Made by a program: the position numbers and the translations under genes. The notes beneath the pieces were generated by a model. It saw only the letters and a list, made by a program, of their open reading frames with translations. It did no database searches and was not told the origin of the DNA. From NCBI RefSeq assembly GCF_023243115.1, contig NZ_CP085081.1, positions 3,555,001 through 3,619,000 on the forward strand: a stretch of DNA of 64,000 nt, read 5' to 3'. Position 1 is the first letter of the stretch. Each line of letters begins with the position of its first letter. Shown piece by piece: positions 1 through 8,181 of the stretch. Origin of the DNA: Sediminicoccus sp. KRV36 (GTDB lineage: Bacteria; Pseudomonadota; Alphaproteobacteria; Acetobacterales; Acetobacteraceae).

Positions 1-312
1 CAGGCTCATCAGCGTTTCATTGCCGGCCAGCGTGTCATTCGCCAGCATCCAGGTATGGCCATCGGGCTGCGCCCGCGCCGTCTCCGTGGAGGCGACCGAA
101 CCCGAGGCTCCGGCGCGGTTGTCCACCACGATCGGCCGGCCGAGGATCTCCTGCAGGCGCGGCTGGAGAATGCGCGCCACCGTGTCATTCGAGCCGCCCG
201 GCGGGAAGGGGATGATGATGCGAACAGGCCGCTCCGGCCAGGCCTGCGCCCAGGCCCCCACGGCGAGGCCGGGCGTTGCAAGCAAGGACCCCAGGGCAGT
301 ACGACGGCGCAT
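1..312 (-). CDS. Bug/TctC family periplasmic binding protein (partial, N-terminal part)
   Basis: This is the first 104 codons of a tripartite tricarboxylate-type (Bug/TctC) extracytoplasmic solute receptor; the rest lies beyond the left window edge. The ATG at 312 opens with a twin-arginine-like start (MRRRTALGSLLATPG) and a signal peptide ending near AWAQA. It is followed by the family signature WPERPVRIIIPFPPGGSND, where the ligand carboxylate loop sits, then VVDNRAGASGS and ARAQPDGHTW. The family binds small carboxylates or related ligands in the periplasm; the ligand cannot be read from sequence. It lies 56 bp downstream of a LysR gene on the same strand, so that regulator may control it. 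No TctA/TctB membrane genes are seen nearby. Confidence 0.9.
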   Translation of the reverse strand, partial: MRRRTALGSLLATPGLAVGAWAQAWPERPVRIIIPFPPGGSNDTVARILQPRLQEILGRPIVVDNRAGASGSVASTETARAQPDGHTWMLANDTLAGNETLMSL

Positions 313-368
313 CTTGTGGCTCTCCCGGATTTGATTGCCGCCACCAGACCACAGGCCGCCGCCCCGCC

Positions 369-1232
369 TCAAGAGGCTTGTGCGAAGCCCGCGCGGATCG
401 CCTCGACCAGCGCCTCACCCCCCGGCGAGAGCGGTGCATCCCCCACCGCCAGCAGGATGCCCATCTGCGGCAGTTCCGGCAGCCCTTCGGCCGCACCCAT
501 CCAGGCGAGGCCGGGCGGCAGGCGCGTCGGCGTGGAAATCGTGATGGCAAGCCCCGCCAGGGCCACCGCGAAGCAGCCCGATTGCGTGGTGCTGTTGTAG
601 CTGATGCGCACGCGCCGCCCCTCGCGCCCCAGCGCCTCCAGCGCGGCACGGCGCCAGGTGCAGCCGGGATGGGCGGCGGCCAGGGGCAAGGGGTCGCGCT
701 TGTGCAGTGTGGCCCCCTGCGGCCCGACCCAGCGCAGCGGGCCGCGCCAGACTTCCTCGCCCTCGCGCCCATGGCCCTCGGTCAGCAGAGCGAGGTCGAT
801 ATGGCCATGCGCCAGGCGCTGGGCCAACTCCTCGGAGGACATGCAGAGCACATCCACCTCGATCCCCGGATGCGTGCGGGCGAAGCGGGCGAGGATGCCG
901 GGCAGCCATTGCAGCGCATAGTCATCCGGGCTGCCCAGCCGGACCTGGCCGGTCAGTCCGGGCGTGCGGAACGTGGTGATGATCTCCTCATTCAGCGCCA
1001 GCAGGGTGCGCGCGCGCTCCAGCAGCCAGGCGCCCTTGGGGGTAGGCTCGAGGCCGCGATGGCCGCGGCGCAGCAACTCCTCGCCCAGCACCTCCTCCAG
1101 CCGGCGCATCTGCATCGAAACGGCCGATTGCGTGCGGCCGATGCGCTCGGCCGTGCGGGTGACGCTCTCGCCCTCGGCGATGAGGACGAAGCTGCGGAGC
1201 AATTCAGGATCAAGGCCGGCGGGAAGGTTCAT
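369..1232 (-). CDS. LysR family transcriptional regulator
   Basis: A 287-residue protein of normal LysR length. The N-terminus (about residues 8-66) is a winged helix-turn-helix with the typical LLRSFVLIAEGESVTRTAE and RTQSAVSMQMRRLEE recognition region; the remainder is the two-lobe effector domain, including GQVRLGSPDDYALQWLPGIL. It probably senses a small catabolite. It is divergent from the DUF1127 gene and upstream of a Bug/TctC gene on its own strand, the usual arrangement for local control of uptake or catabolism. An inverted repeat lies directly upstream at 1240-1256. The effector is unknown. Confidence 0.9.
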   Translation of the reverse strand: MNLPAGLDPELLRSFVLIAEGESVTRTAERIGRTQSAVSMQMRRLEEVLGEELLRRGHRGLEPTPKGAWLLERARTLLALNEEIITTFRTPGLTGQVRLGSPDDYALQWLPGILARFARTHPGIEVDVLCMSSEELAQRLAHGHIDLALLTEGHGREGEEVWRGPLRWVGPQGATLHKRDPLPLAAAHPGCTWRRAALEALGREGRRVRISYNSTTQSGCFAVALAGLAITISTPTRLPPGLAWMGAAEGLPELPQMGILLAVGDAPLSPGGEALVEAIRAGFAQAS

Positions 1233-1239
1233 GAGTCAT

Positions 1240-1256
1240 CATCACAATAATTGATG
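1240..1256. promoter_or_regulatory. candidate LysR operator in divergent spacer
   Basis: CATCA, seven bases, TGATG: an inverted repeat 8 bp upstream of the lysR start and about 80 bp upstream of the DUF1127 start. Its position between divergent genes suits autoregulation by the LysR protein. The half-site length is short, so chance occurrence is possible. Confidence 0.35.
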
Positions 1257-1336
1257 TTGACCGTCAAGATTAGTCGTTTGAATGATGTTTCCCAGCCTGG
1301 GATAACAGCGTTGCGACTTAGAAAAGGAACGCACCC

Positions 1337-1567
1337 ATGTCCGCCCAGTTCAGCCCCCTTCCCTCCGCCCTGCGGCTTCCGGCCCGGTTCGCGGCGCCGA
1401 AGGTTGGCCTTGTCTGGCTGACTTACCTGGCCCGTTTCTGGCGCGCCTATGACACCCGCCGCCAACTCAACGAGCTGGACGCGCATCTGCTGCGCGACAT
1501 CGGCGTGACGCGGCTGGACGCGCAACTGGAAGCCTCCCGCAAGCCCTGGGACCTCCAGGGCCGCTGA
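1337..1567 (+). CDS. DUF1127 domain small protein
   Basis: A 76-residue protein. The C-terminal half carries the DUF1127 (YjiS-like) pattern: TYLARFWRAYDTRRQLNELD followed by LLRDIGVTRLDA. Such proteins are small, basic, and in other alphaproteobacteria have been tied to RNA turnover and phosphate or carbon physiology; that is family knowledge, not visible here. An AAGGA ribosome binding site sits 8 bases before the ATG. It is divergent from lysR, and its stop abuts the convergent stop of the protease gene at 1568. Confidence 0.85.
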   Translation: MSAQFSPLPSALRLPARFAAPKVGLVWLTYLARFWRAYDTRRQLNELDAHLLRDIGVTRLDAQLEASRKPWDLQGR

Positions 1568-2386
1568 TCAGCGGATCGCGGCCCAGCTGGTCGCCGCCGC
1601 CTGGCGCGCCGCCTCACGCCAGGGGCGGCCGCGGGTATCACGGATCGGCCCAGGCTGATCCGGCAGGGCCGCGAGCGCGATGCCCATCCGCTCCACCTCG
1701 GCCATGGCTTCGCGAATATCGAGGATGAAGACCTGGCGCCGCGCGCCCTCGGCCAGGCCGGCGAGATCCACGCCGGTCATGGCCGCCAGCAGCGGCGCGC
1801 CGCCCGGGTTGGGCAGCGCCGTGGTCAGCCCCATCACGCGGCCTGAACGATCCACCACCGGCCCGCCAGAGAATCCCATCAGTGCCCCCAGCCCGGCCGT
1901 GAAGCCGGGGCCGAAGCCGCGCATCTGCACATAGGGCCGCGCCACCCGGCCCTCGGCCAGCGCCCGGCCCAGGCCTTCCGGCCCCATCGCCCAGACCGGC
2001 TCCCCCGCCACGGGCAATCCGGGCGCCAGGGCGGCCGGACGCAGGAAGCCCTCGGGCATGCGCAGCACGGCCAGATCCATATGGGGGCTGGTGCCGACCA
2101 GAATGGCCGGCACCTCGGCCAGGCCATCCGCACGGCGGATCGTGACGGGTCCGCCCGCCTGGCGCATCACATGCGCATTGGTCAGCACATGCCGGTCATC
2201 CACGGCGATGGCCGCGCCCACGGACACGCCGCTGGCCTGCAGGCTGGCCAGACTGTCCCGCGCTACCCGCGCGGCGGGCGTCCCCTCGGCCTGCTGGGCG
2301 GGCAGCGGGGCGCAGCCCATGAGGAGCGTGAACCCCAAGGCCAGCGCGGGCGCCAGAATGGCAAGGCGAGGCATGTTTTCCGGCAT
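1568..2386 (-). CDS. Trypsin-like serine protease, putative lipoprotein
   Basis: A 272-residue S1-type (DegP/S1C-like) protease without a PDZ domain. The N-terminus is a lipoprotein signal with lipobox LLMGC, Cys25 being the expected lipidation site. The catalytic triad is complete: His72 in TNAHV, Asp104 in HMDLAVL and Ser173 in GFSGGPVV. It should act in the periplasm, anchored to a membrane, on misfolded or specific proteins. The start is uncertain: Met1 (2386) or Met5 (2374), the latter having a weak GGAAAA before it. It ends directly against the convergent DUF1127 stop. Confidence 0.85.
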   Translation of the reverse strand: MPENMPRLAILAPALALGFTLLMGCAPLPAQQAEGTPAARVARDSLASLQASGVSVGAAIAVDDRHVLTNAHVMRQAGGPVTIRRADGLAEVPAILVGTSPHMDLAVLRMPEGFLRPAALAPGLPVAGEPVWAMGPEGLGRALAEGRVARPYVQMRGFGPGFTAGLGALMGFSGGPVVDRSGRVMGLTTALPNPGGAPLLAAMTGVDLAGLAEGARRQVFILDIREAMAEVERMGIALAALPDQPGPIRDTRGRPWREAARQAAATSWAAIR

Positions 2387-2540
2387 GGAAATGTTCTGCT
2401 TCCGGTTTGATACCGGGTCAGCCTGGCGAAGAAAAGTTGATAATTTCCTGGCAGGCGCAGCGGCCTGTGGAAGATTCCAGGGATGGCTTGGGGATCAGAC
2501 GCAACCCCGGAAAGCTTGACCTTGCAAAGGAGAGTATTTA

Positions 2541-2555
2541 GAACATTTCAAGAAC
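2541..2555. promoter_or_regulatory. LexA/SOS box upstream of imuA
   Basis: GAAC-N7-GAAC (spacer ATTTCAA), which is GTTC-N7-GTTC on the other strand, the alphaproteobacterial LexA operator. It lies directly before the imuA-imuB-dnaE2 cassette, a known LexA target. It ends 4 bases before the longest possible imuA start, arguing that translation begins further downstream. Confidence 0.85.
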
Positions 2556-2594
2556 ATCATGCTCCTCTCCCCTCGCCCCTCGCCCCAGGCCCCG

Positions 2595-3338
2595 ATGGCC
2601 GATGCCGAGCCGCAAGCCCCGGCGCCGATGGACCGCACCGGCCTTCTGGCTGGCCTGCGGGCACGGATCGCGCGCCTCGATCCCGGGCTGGAAACCGCCC
2701 GCGCCACCCTGCCCCTCTCACCCGAACTGGATGCCCACCTGCCCTGGGGCGGCCTGCCGCTCGCCGGGCTGCATGAGGTGCTGGCGGCCGAGCCCGGGGC
2801 CGGCATGGGATTCTCGGCGCTGCTCCTGGCCCGTGCGCAGGCGGCGCTGCCCGGCCGCTCCGTCCTCTGGATCGCCGGCGAGCCTGATGCCTATCCGCCG
2901 GGCCTGGCGCAGCTCGGCCTCTCCGCCGCCAGCCTGATCCTGATCCGCGCCCCCCGCCCGGCCGATGCGCTCTGGGCGGCCGAGGAAGGGTTGCGCTGCC
3001 CCGCCATCGCCGCCGTGCTGCTGATGAATGCAGCGCCCGACCTGACGGCTGCCCGCCGCCTGCAACTCGCGGCCGAGACGGGGGGCGGCATCGGGTTGCT
3101 GCTGCGGGGCGATGATGAAAGCCCCGGCCCCACCGCGGCACTGACTCGCTGGCGCCTCTCGGCCCGCGCGGCCGAAGGTGGTTCACCGCACCATCTGGGC
3201 GATCCCGCCTGGGAGATCGCGCTGCTGCGCGCCCGCGGCGGAAGGCCGGGCGCCTGGGCGGGCGAGTGGGATGCGCTGCGGGGCGAATTGCGCGTTCTGG
3301 CCCCGGCTCTGCCGGAACGGCGGGCGCGGGGGGCGTGA
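2595..3338 (+). CDS. imuA: ImuA, SOS mutagenesis cassette RecA-like protein
   Basis: ImuA of the LexA-controlled imuA-imuB-dnaE2 translesion mutagenesis cassette. It is a RecA/SulA-like protein that supports the error-prone polymerase. The region LDAHLPWGGLPLAGLHEVL is the typical ImuA start, followed by a RecA-like fold (GFSALLLARAQAALPG, SVLWIAGEPDAYPPGL); a full Walker A is not seen, as usual in this family. An ATG at 2559 would extend the frame by 12 codons but sits almost inside the LexA box, so 2595 or 2631 (MDRTGLLAGLRARIARLDPG) is more likely. The order imuA, imuB, dnaE2 on one strand supports the call. Confidence 0.85.
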   Translation: MADAEPQAPAPMDRTGLLAGLRARIARLDPGLETARATLPLSPELDAHLPWGGLPLAGLHEVLAAEPGAGMGFSALLLARAQAALPGRSVLWIAGEPDAYPPGLAQLGLSAASLILIRAPRPADALWAAEEGLRCPAIAAVLLMNAAPDLTAARRLQLAAETGGGIGLLLRGDDESPGPTAALTRWRLSARAAEGGSPHHLGDPAWEIALLRARGGRPGAWAGEWDALRGELRVLAPALPERRARGA

Positions 3339-3345
3339 TGACGGG

Positions 3346-3430
3346 AAAAGAGGCCTCCGGCGGCTGGGGCCCCATATCCAGGACAGGGCGGCCCCAGACC
3401 CCTCCCCTCAAGTACTGGGGTCTGGGGCCT
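3346..3430. repeat. dispersed intergenic GC-rich palindromic element (copy 1)
   Basis: Begins GGCCTCCGGCGGCTGGGG and contains arms CTGGGGCC (3364-3371) and GGCCCCAG (3390-3397), then a second CTGGGGTCTGGGGCC stretch. A shorter copy with the same opening lies at 42132-42170. Here it fills the imuA-imuB spacer, which in many relatives is very short. Confidence 0.7.
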
Positions 3431-3450
3431 TCTCATGAAGCGCGCGGCGC

Positions 3451-4803
3451 ATGACCGGCCGCCGCGCCGCGCGCACGCCGCGCCTGCCGCTCTTCGAGGC
3501 CGGCCCGCCCGTGGCCCCGCCCCTGCCCCCCGCCGCGCCCGAGGCGCCACGCGGCACGCGCCGCTTCCTGATGCTGCATGGCGCGGGCCTCGCCTGCCCC
3601 CGCGCCGCCATCTGGGCGCTGCGCTTCTCGCCCCTGGTCGGCATCTGGCGCGAGGAGGGGCTGCTGATCGAAACCACCGGCCTGCCCGAACCCGAGCCCG
3701 CATTGCTCGCCCGCGTGCTCGCCGGTTTCGGGAAGGCCGGGCATCCGGCACGCGGGCTGATCGGCGCGGCCCCGGCCGCCCTGGCGGCGCTGCTGCGCGC
3801 GGGCCTGCCCTCCCAGGTGCTGGATGCCGAGCCGGATCTGGCGCGCCTGCCGGTCAGCGCGCTCGCCCTGCCCGAGGCGATGATCGCGGCCCTGCATCGC
3901 CTCGGCCTGCGCGAGGTGGCGGCGCTGGAGGCGCAGCCGCGTGGCCCGCTGGCGCGGCGCTTCGGCCCCGCCATCGCCCAGGAGTTGGCCGCCCTGCGCG
4001 GCGCCATCGCCCCCTTCACCCCCATCCGGCCGCCGCCGCAGCACGTCGCCGCCCGGGATTTTCTCTCACCCCTGGTCACCGCGCCGGGGCTGGAGCGCAT
4101 GATCGGCGCGCTGATCGCCACACTGTGCGAAGGGCTGCTGGCGGCGGGCGAAGGCGTGCGCGTCCTGCGCCTCACCGCCTTTCGCGGCGATGGCTCCTGG
4201 CAGGAGCTGCGCCAGGGCCTCGGCCAGGCCAGCCGCGAGCCCGCCCATCTGCAGCGCCTGATGGCCCGCCGCGTGGAGGAGTTGCGGCCCGAACTGGGTT
4301 TCGAGCGCCTGATCCTCGCCGCCGAAGTGACGGAGGCCCTCACCCCCCGCCAGCCCGGCCTGCCCGGCGAGGACACCGCGCCCGAGGCCTTGGCCACGCT
4401 GCTGGATCGGCTGGGGCAACGCGTCCAGCTCTGGCGCCTCGCCCCGCATGCCTCGCATTGGCCCGAGCGCGCCATCCGCCGGGTCAGCGCCTTCACGGCC
4501 CCCGCCGTCTTCACCCCGGCACCCCGTCCGCTGCGCCTGCTGCGCCGGCCGCTCGCGCTGGAGGCCGTGGCCCTGCTGCCCGATGCACCGCCCTCCCTGC
4601 TCAGGCTGGGCCGCCAGGCGCATCGCATCACCCGCGCCATGGGGCCGGAACGGCTGGAGCCCGAATGGTGGCAGGGCCACACCGCCCGCCCGCGCGACTA
4701 TTACGCCGTGCAGACCGAAAGCGGCGCGCGCTGGTGGGTCTGCCGCAGCGGAGCGCCAGGGGCGCCGGATAATCGCTGGTATCTGCATGGATATATGGTG
4801 TGA
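3451..4803 (+). CDS. imuB: ImuB, Y-family polymerase-like accessory protein (N-terminal part apparently missing)
   Basis: ImuB, the catalytically inactive Y-family-like protein that links DnaE2 to the sliding clamp. The C-terminal two thirds match the family: FSPLVGIWREEGLLIETTG, the little-finger region, and the tail LLRRPLALEAVALLPDAPP ... GPERLEPEWW ... ARPRDYYAVQTESGARWWV. The first about 85-100 residues of a usual ImuB palm appear absent: a proline-rich 38-residue leader runs into RRFLMLH and then jumps to the segment that normally precedes FSPLV. Length is 450 residues against roughly 480-530 expected. It overlaps dnaE2 by 4 bases (GTGA), indicating translational coupling, and follows a palindromic element. 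Confidence 0.8.
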   Translation: MTGRRAARTPRLPLFEAGPPVAPPLPPAAPEAPRGTRRFLMLHGAGLACPRAAIWALRFSPLVGIWREEGLLIETTGLPEPEPALLARVLAGFGKAGHPARGLIGAAPAALAALLRAGLPSQVLDAEPDLARLPVSALALPEAMIAALHRLGLREVAALEAQPRGPLARRFGPAIAQELAALRGAIAPFTPIRPPPQHVAARDFLSPLVTAPGLERMIGALIATLCEGLLAAGEGVRVLRLTAFRGDGSWQELRQGLGQASREPAHLQRLMARRVEELRPELGFERLILAAEVTEALTPRQPGLPGEDTAPEALATLLDRLGQRVQLWRLAPHASHWPERAIRRVSAFTAPAVFTPAPRPLRLLRRPLALEAVALLPDAPPSLLRLGRQAHRITRAMGPERLEPEWWQGHTARPRDYYAVQTESGARWWVCRSGAPGAPDNRWYLHGYMV

Positions 4804-7800
4804 TCTTCGGCGAACCCGCCGCCCTCTCCAACTTCTCCTTCCTGGAGGGCGCCTCCCACGCGCGGGAGCTGGTGGAGACGGCCCAAAGCCTGGGCCATTC
4901 GCTGATCGGCGTGGCCGACCGTCAGGGCTTCGCCGGCAGCGTGCAGGCCATGGTGGCGGCCGAGCAGGCAGGGATGCGCTATCTGCTGGGCGTGCGGCTC
5001 ACCCTGCTGGACGGCGCCGAATACTTGGCCTGGCCGAGCGACCGCGCCGCCTATGGGCGCCTCACCGCCATGCTCTCGGCCGCGCGCATGGAGGCGCCCA
5101 AGGGCGAATGCCCGCTGACGCGCGAGGCGCTGATCCAGGCCGCACTAGGCCAGGCACTGGCGCTCATCGCCCCCCGCCACCCCGATGCCAATTTCGCCAC
5201 GCGGCTGCGGCGCGATACGGCCGAATTTGGCCGGGTGCTCGCCATGCCGCTAATGGTCGCGGCGAGCCATCGCGCCACCGGCGATGATCGCGCCCGGCTG
5301 GATACCCTCGCCGCCATGGGCGCGCGCCTGATCGCCGCGGGCGGCGCGCGCTACCACGCGGCCCATCGAAGGCGCCTCGCCGATGTGCTCAGCGCCATCC
5401 GCCTGGGCCGCCCCGTGGCGGAACTCGGCCTGGACGCCGAACCCAATGGCGAGGCTTGCCTCAAGCCCGAGGCCGAACTGCGCCGCCTGTTCCAGGGGCA
5501 TGCGGCGGCGGTGGATCGCGTGGCGGAGCTGGCGGATGTCGCGCGCTTCTCCCTGCGCGAGCTCGCCTATGAATACCCGGACGAAATTCTCGATCCCGGC
5601 CGCACGCCGCAGGAAACCCTGGAAGCCCGGGTTGCGGCCGCGACGCGCGAAACCTGGCCCGAGGGCGTGCCCCCCAAGGTCCAGGCGCAGCTTGCGCATG
5701 AAATCGCGCTCATCGCCAAGCTCAACTACGCGCCCTATTTCCTGACCGTGCATGAGATCGTGCGCTATGCGCGCTCCATCAACATCCTCTGCCAGGGGCG
5801 CGGCTCGGCGGCCAATTCGGCGGTGTGCTACGTGCTCGGCATCACCGCCGTGCCGCCCGACAAGCACGACCTGCTGTTCGAGCGCTTCATCAGCGAAGCG
5901 CGCGACGAACCGCCCGATATCGACGTGGATTTCGAGCACGAGCGGCGCGAGGAGGTGATCCAGCACATCTACCAGCGCTATGGCCGGCATCGCGCCGCCA
6001 TCGCCGCCACCGTGATCCGCTTCCGCGAACGCAGCGCCATCCGCGAGGTGGGCAAGGCGCTGGGCCTGGATGAGGCGGTAACGGCGCCACTCGCCAAGGC
6101 CGTCTGGGGCGCGGGCGATGCGACCTGGGAGGAGATCGCCGCCGAACACGGCCTCGATGCCGAGGACCCGCGCCTGAAGCTCGCCTGCGAACTGGCCGAT
6201 GAGATCCAGGATTTCCCGCGTCATTTGGCCACCCATGTCGGTGGCTTCGTCATCACCCGCGGGCCGCTGACCGAGTTATGCGTCGTGACCCGCGCGGCGA
6301 TGGTGGATCGCCACACCATCGAATGGGACAAGGACGACATCGAGGCGCTGCGCATGCTGAAGGTGGATGTGCTGGGCCTGGGCATGCTGAGCTGCATCCG
6401 CCGTGGCCTGGCGCTCATCGGCAAATCCGCGCTGACCGACATCCCGCAGGATGACCCCGCCACCTATGAGATGCTGAGCCGGGCGGACAGCCTGGGTGTA
6501 TTTCAGGTGGAAAGCCGCGCGCAGATGAACATGCTGCCGCGCCTGCGCCCGCGCCAATTCTACGATCTGGTGATCGAGGTCGCGATCGTGCGCCCGGGCC
6601 CCATCCAGGGCGACATGGTCCACCCCTATCTGCGCCGCCGCAATGGCGAGGAACCAGCCGAGGTGCCGCGCGGGCTGGAGGGTGTGCTGGGCAAGACGCT
6701 CGGCGTGCCGCTGTTCCAGGAGCAGGCGATGAAGATCGCCATTGTTGGCGCCGGCTTCTCGGCCACGCGGGCGGACCAGCTGCGCCGCGCGATGGCGACC
6801 TTCAAGCGCAACGGGCAGCTGCCGCAATTCCGCGCCGAATTCCTCGAAGGCATGGCGCGCAATGGCTACGACCCCGGCTTCGCCGAGCGCTGCTTCAAGC
6901 AGCTGGAGGGCTTCGGTACCTATGGCTTTCCGGAGAGCCATGCGGCGAGCTTCGCGCAGCTGGTCTACATCTCGGCCTGGCTGAAATGCCACCATCCGGC
7001 GGCCTTCGCGGCGGCATTGCTGAACAGTCAGCCCATGGGTTTCTACGCCCCGGCGCAGATCATCCGCGATGCGCGCGAGCATGGCGTGCGCGTGCTGCCG
7101 ATTGATGTGACGGTGAGCGATTGGGATTGCGGCCTGGAGTATGCTGTCCCGCCCGATTCAGACCTCTGGGCTGCGCCCTCCGATCATCGGGCGCATGCCG
7201 GCCCACCCGATTCAGACCTCCGGGCTGCGCCCTCCGATCATCGGGCGCATGCCGGCCCGCCCGATTCAGATCTCCGGGCTGCGCCCTCCGATCATCGGGC
7301 GGGGGGCGCCCTGCGCCTCGGCCTGTGCCAGGTGACGGGCCTGGGCGAGGCCGTGGCGCAGCGCATCGCGGCCGCGCGCCCCTTCGCCGATTTCCGCGAC
7401 CTGGTGCGCCGCGCAGGCCTGGATCGCGGCGCGATGGAGCGCCTGGCCGAAGCGGATGCGCTGCGGGGCCTCGGCCTCGACCGCCGCGCGGCACTGTGGG
7501 AAGCGGCGGCGGTCGAGCACGCCATGGAACTCGCCGCCCCGATCACGGAAGCCGCGCCGCAACTCCCGCTGGCCACGGCGGGTGAGCGCGTGGTGCTGGA
7601 TTATGCCGGCACCGGCCTCACCCTCGGCCCGCATCCACTGGCGCTGCTGCGCGGCGAGCTCGCGCGGCGGGGTGCGGTCAGCACGCAGGAATACGCCCGC
7701 GCCCGGCAAGGCAAATGGCTGCGTGTGGCCGGCCTCGTGCTCGTGCGGCAGCGGCCAGGGAGTGCCAAGGGCGTCATGTTCTTCACCATCGAGGATGAGC

Positions 7801-8108
7801 ACGGCACGGCCAACCTCGTTCTCTTCCCCGATATCTCGAAGCGCTTCCGGCGTGAGGTGGTGGCCGCCCGGCTGCTCATCGCCGAGGGCCGGCTGGAGCG
7901 CACCGAGGCGCATGTGCCCATCCTTCACCTGCTGGTCCGCAAGCTGGAGGATCACTCGGCCCTGCTGCACGGGCTGCATGCGCTGGATGGCGACACCTGG
8001 GCCAAATCCATCGCCCATGCGGATGAGGTGCTGCGGCCTAACCTCTCGCCCGATCCGCGGGTGAAGCGCCAGGAAGCGCTGCGCCAGCCGAGCCGGGATT
8101 TCCATTGA
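4800..8108 (+). CDS. dnaE2: Error-prone DNA polymerase DnaE2
   Basis: C-family DNA polymerase for SOS mutagenesis and lesion bypass; 1102 residues. It starts with GTG inside the imuB stop. It has an N-terminal PHP domain (LSNFSFLEGASHARELV), the palm catalytic motif PPDIDVDFEHERRE with a further acidic motif EWDKDD, the helix-hairpin-helix region (ALRLGLCQVTGLGEAVAQ) and a C-terminal OB domain (WLRVAGLVLVRQRPGSAKG). The RRAMATFKRNG and FGTYGFPESHAASFA motifs are typical. Oddity: between GLEY and ALRLGL lie three near-identical 18-residue repeats (unit PPDSDLRAAPSDHRAHAG), encoded by a palindromic element at 7152-7301. The frame stays open, so the protein is probably functional with an extra loop. 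Confidence 0.95.
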   Translation: MIFGEPAALSNFSFLEGASHARELVETAQSLGHSLIGVADRQGFAGSVQAMVAAEQAGMRYLLGVRLTLLDGAEYLAWPSDRAAYGRLTAMLSAARMEAPKGECPLTREALIQAALGQALALIAPRHPDANFATRLRRDTAEFGRVLAMPLMVAASHRATGDDRARLDTLAAMGARLIAAGGARYHAAHRRRLADVLSAIRLGRPVAELGLDAEPNGEACLKPEAELRRLFQGHAAAVDRVAELADVARFSLRELAYEYPDEILDPGRTPQETLEARVAAATRETWPEGVPPKVQAQLAHEIALIAKLNYAPYFLTVHEIVRYARSINILCQGRGSAANSAVCYVLGITAVPPDKHDLLFERFISEARDEPPDIDVDFEHERREEVIQHIYQRYGRHRAAIAATVIRFRERSAIREVGKALGLDEAVTAPLAKAVWGAGDATWEEIAAEHGLDAEDPRLKLACELADEIQDFPRHLATHVGGFVITRGPLTELCVVTRAAMVDRHTIEWDKDDIEALRMLKVDVLGLGMLSCIRRGLALIGKSALTDIPQDDPATYEMLSRADSLGVFQVESRAQMNMLPRLRPRQFYDLVIEVAIVRPGPIQGDMVHPYLRRRNGEEPAEVPRGLEGVLGKTLGVPLFQEQAMKIAIVGAGFSATRADQLRRAMATFKRNGQLPQFRAEFLEGMARNGYDPGFAERCFKQLEGFGTYGFPESHAASFAQLVYISAWLKCHHPAAFAAALLNSQPMGFYAPAQIIRDAREHGVRVLPIDVTVSDWDCGLEYAVPPDSDLWAAPSDHRAHAGPPDSDLRAAPSDHRAHAGPPDSDLRAAPSDHRAGGALRLGLCQVTGLGEAVAQRIAAARPFADFRDLVRRAGLDRGAMERLAEADALRGLGLDRRAALWEAAAVEHAMELAAPITEAAPQLPLATAGERVVLDYAGTGLTLGPHPLALLRGELARRGAVSTQEYARARQGKWLRVAGLVLVRQRPGSAKGVMFFTIEDEHGTANLVLFPDISKRFRREVVAARLLIAEGRLERTEAHVPILHLLVRKLEDHSALLHGLHALDGDTWAKSIAHADEVLRPNLSPDPRVKRQEALRQPSRDFH
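7152..7301. repeat. 54-bp palindromic repeat, three tandem copies inside dnaE2
   Basis: Three copies start at 7152, 7206 and 7260 (period exactly 54 bp, the third truncated). Each contains a 40-base core that opens CCCGATTCAGACCT and closes ATCATCGGG, with a small inner stem GGGC-TGC-GCCC. The ends CCCGAT and ATCGGG are complementary. The same family (CCGATTCAGACCT ... CATCGG, also 40 bases) occurs twice between livF and livH. Because 54 is a multiple of three the dnaE2 frame is kept. Confidence 0.9.
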
Positions 8109-8181
8109 TCCCGCGAGAGAGCCTTCGGATAACGGGCCAGGTGAAGCGGCAAGCCGGCCCATCACCTCCCCCGGCCAGGTG

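Noticed and set aside
7152..7301. CRISPR array
   Set aside because: Repeats are directly tandem without unique spacers and lie in a coding frame; no cas gene is present.
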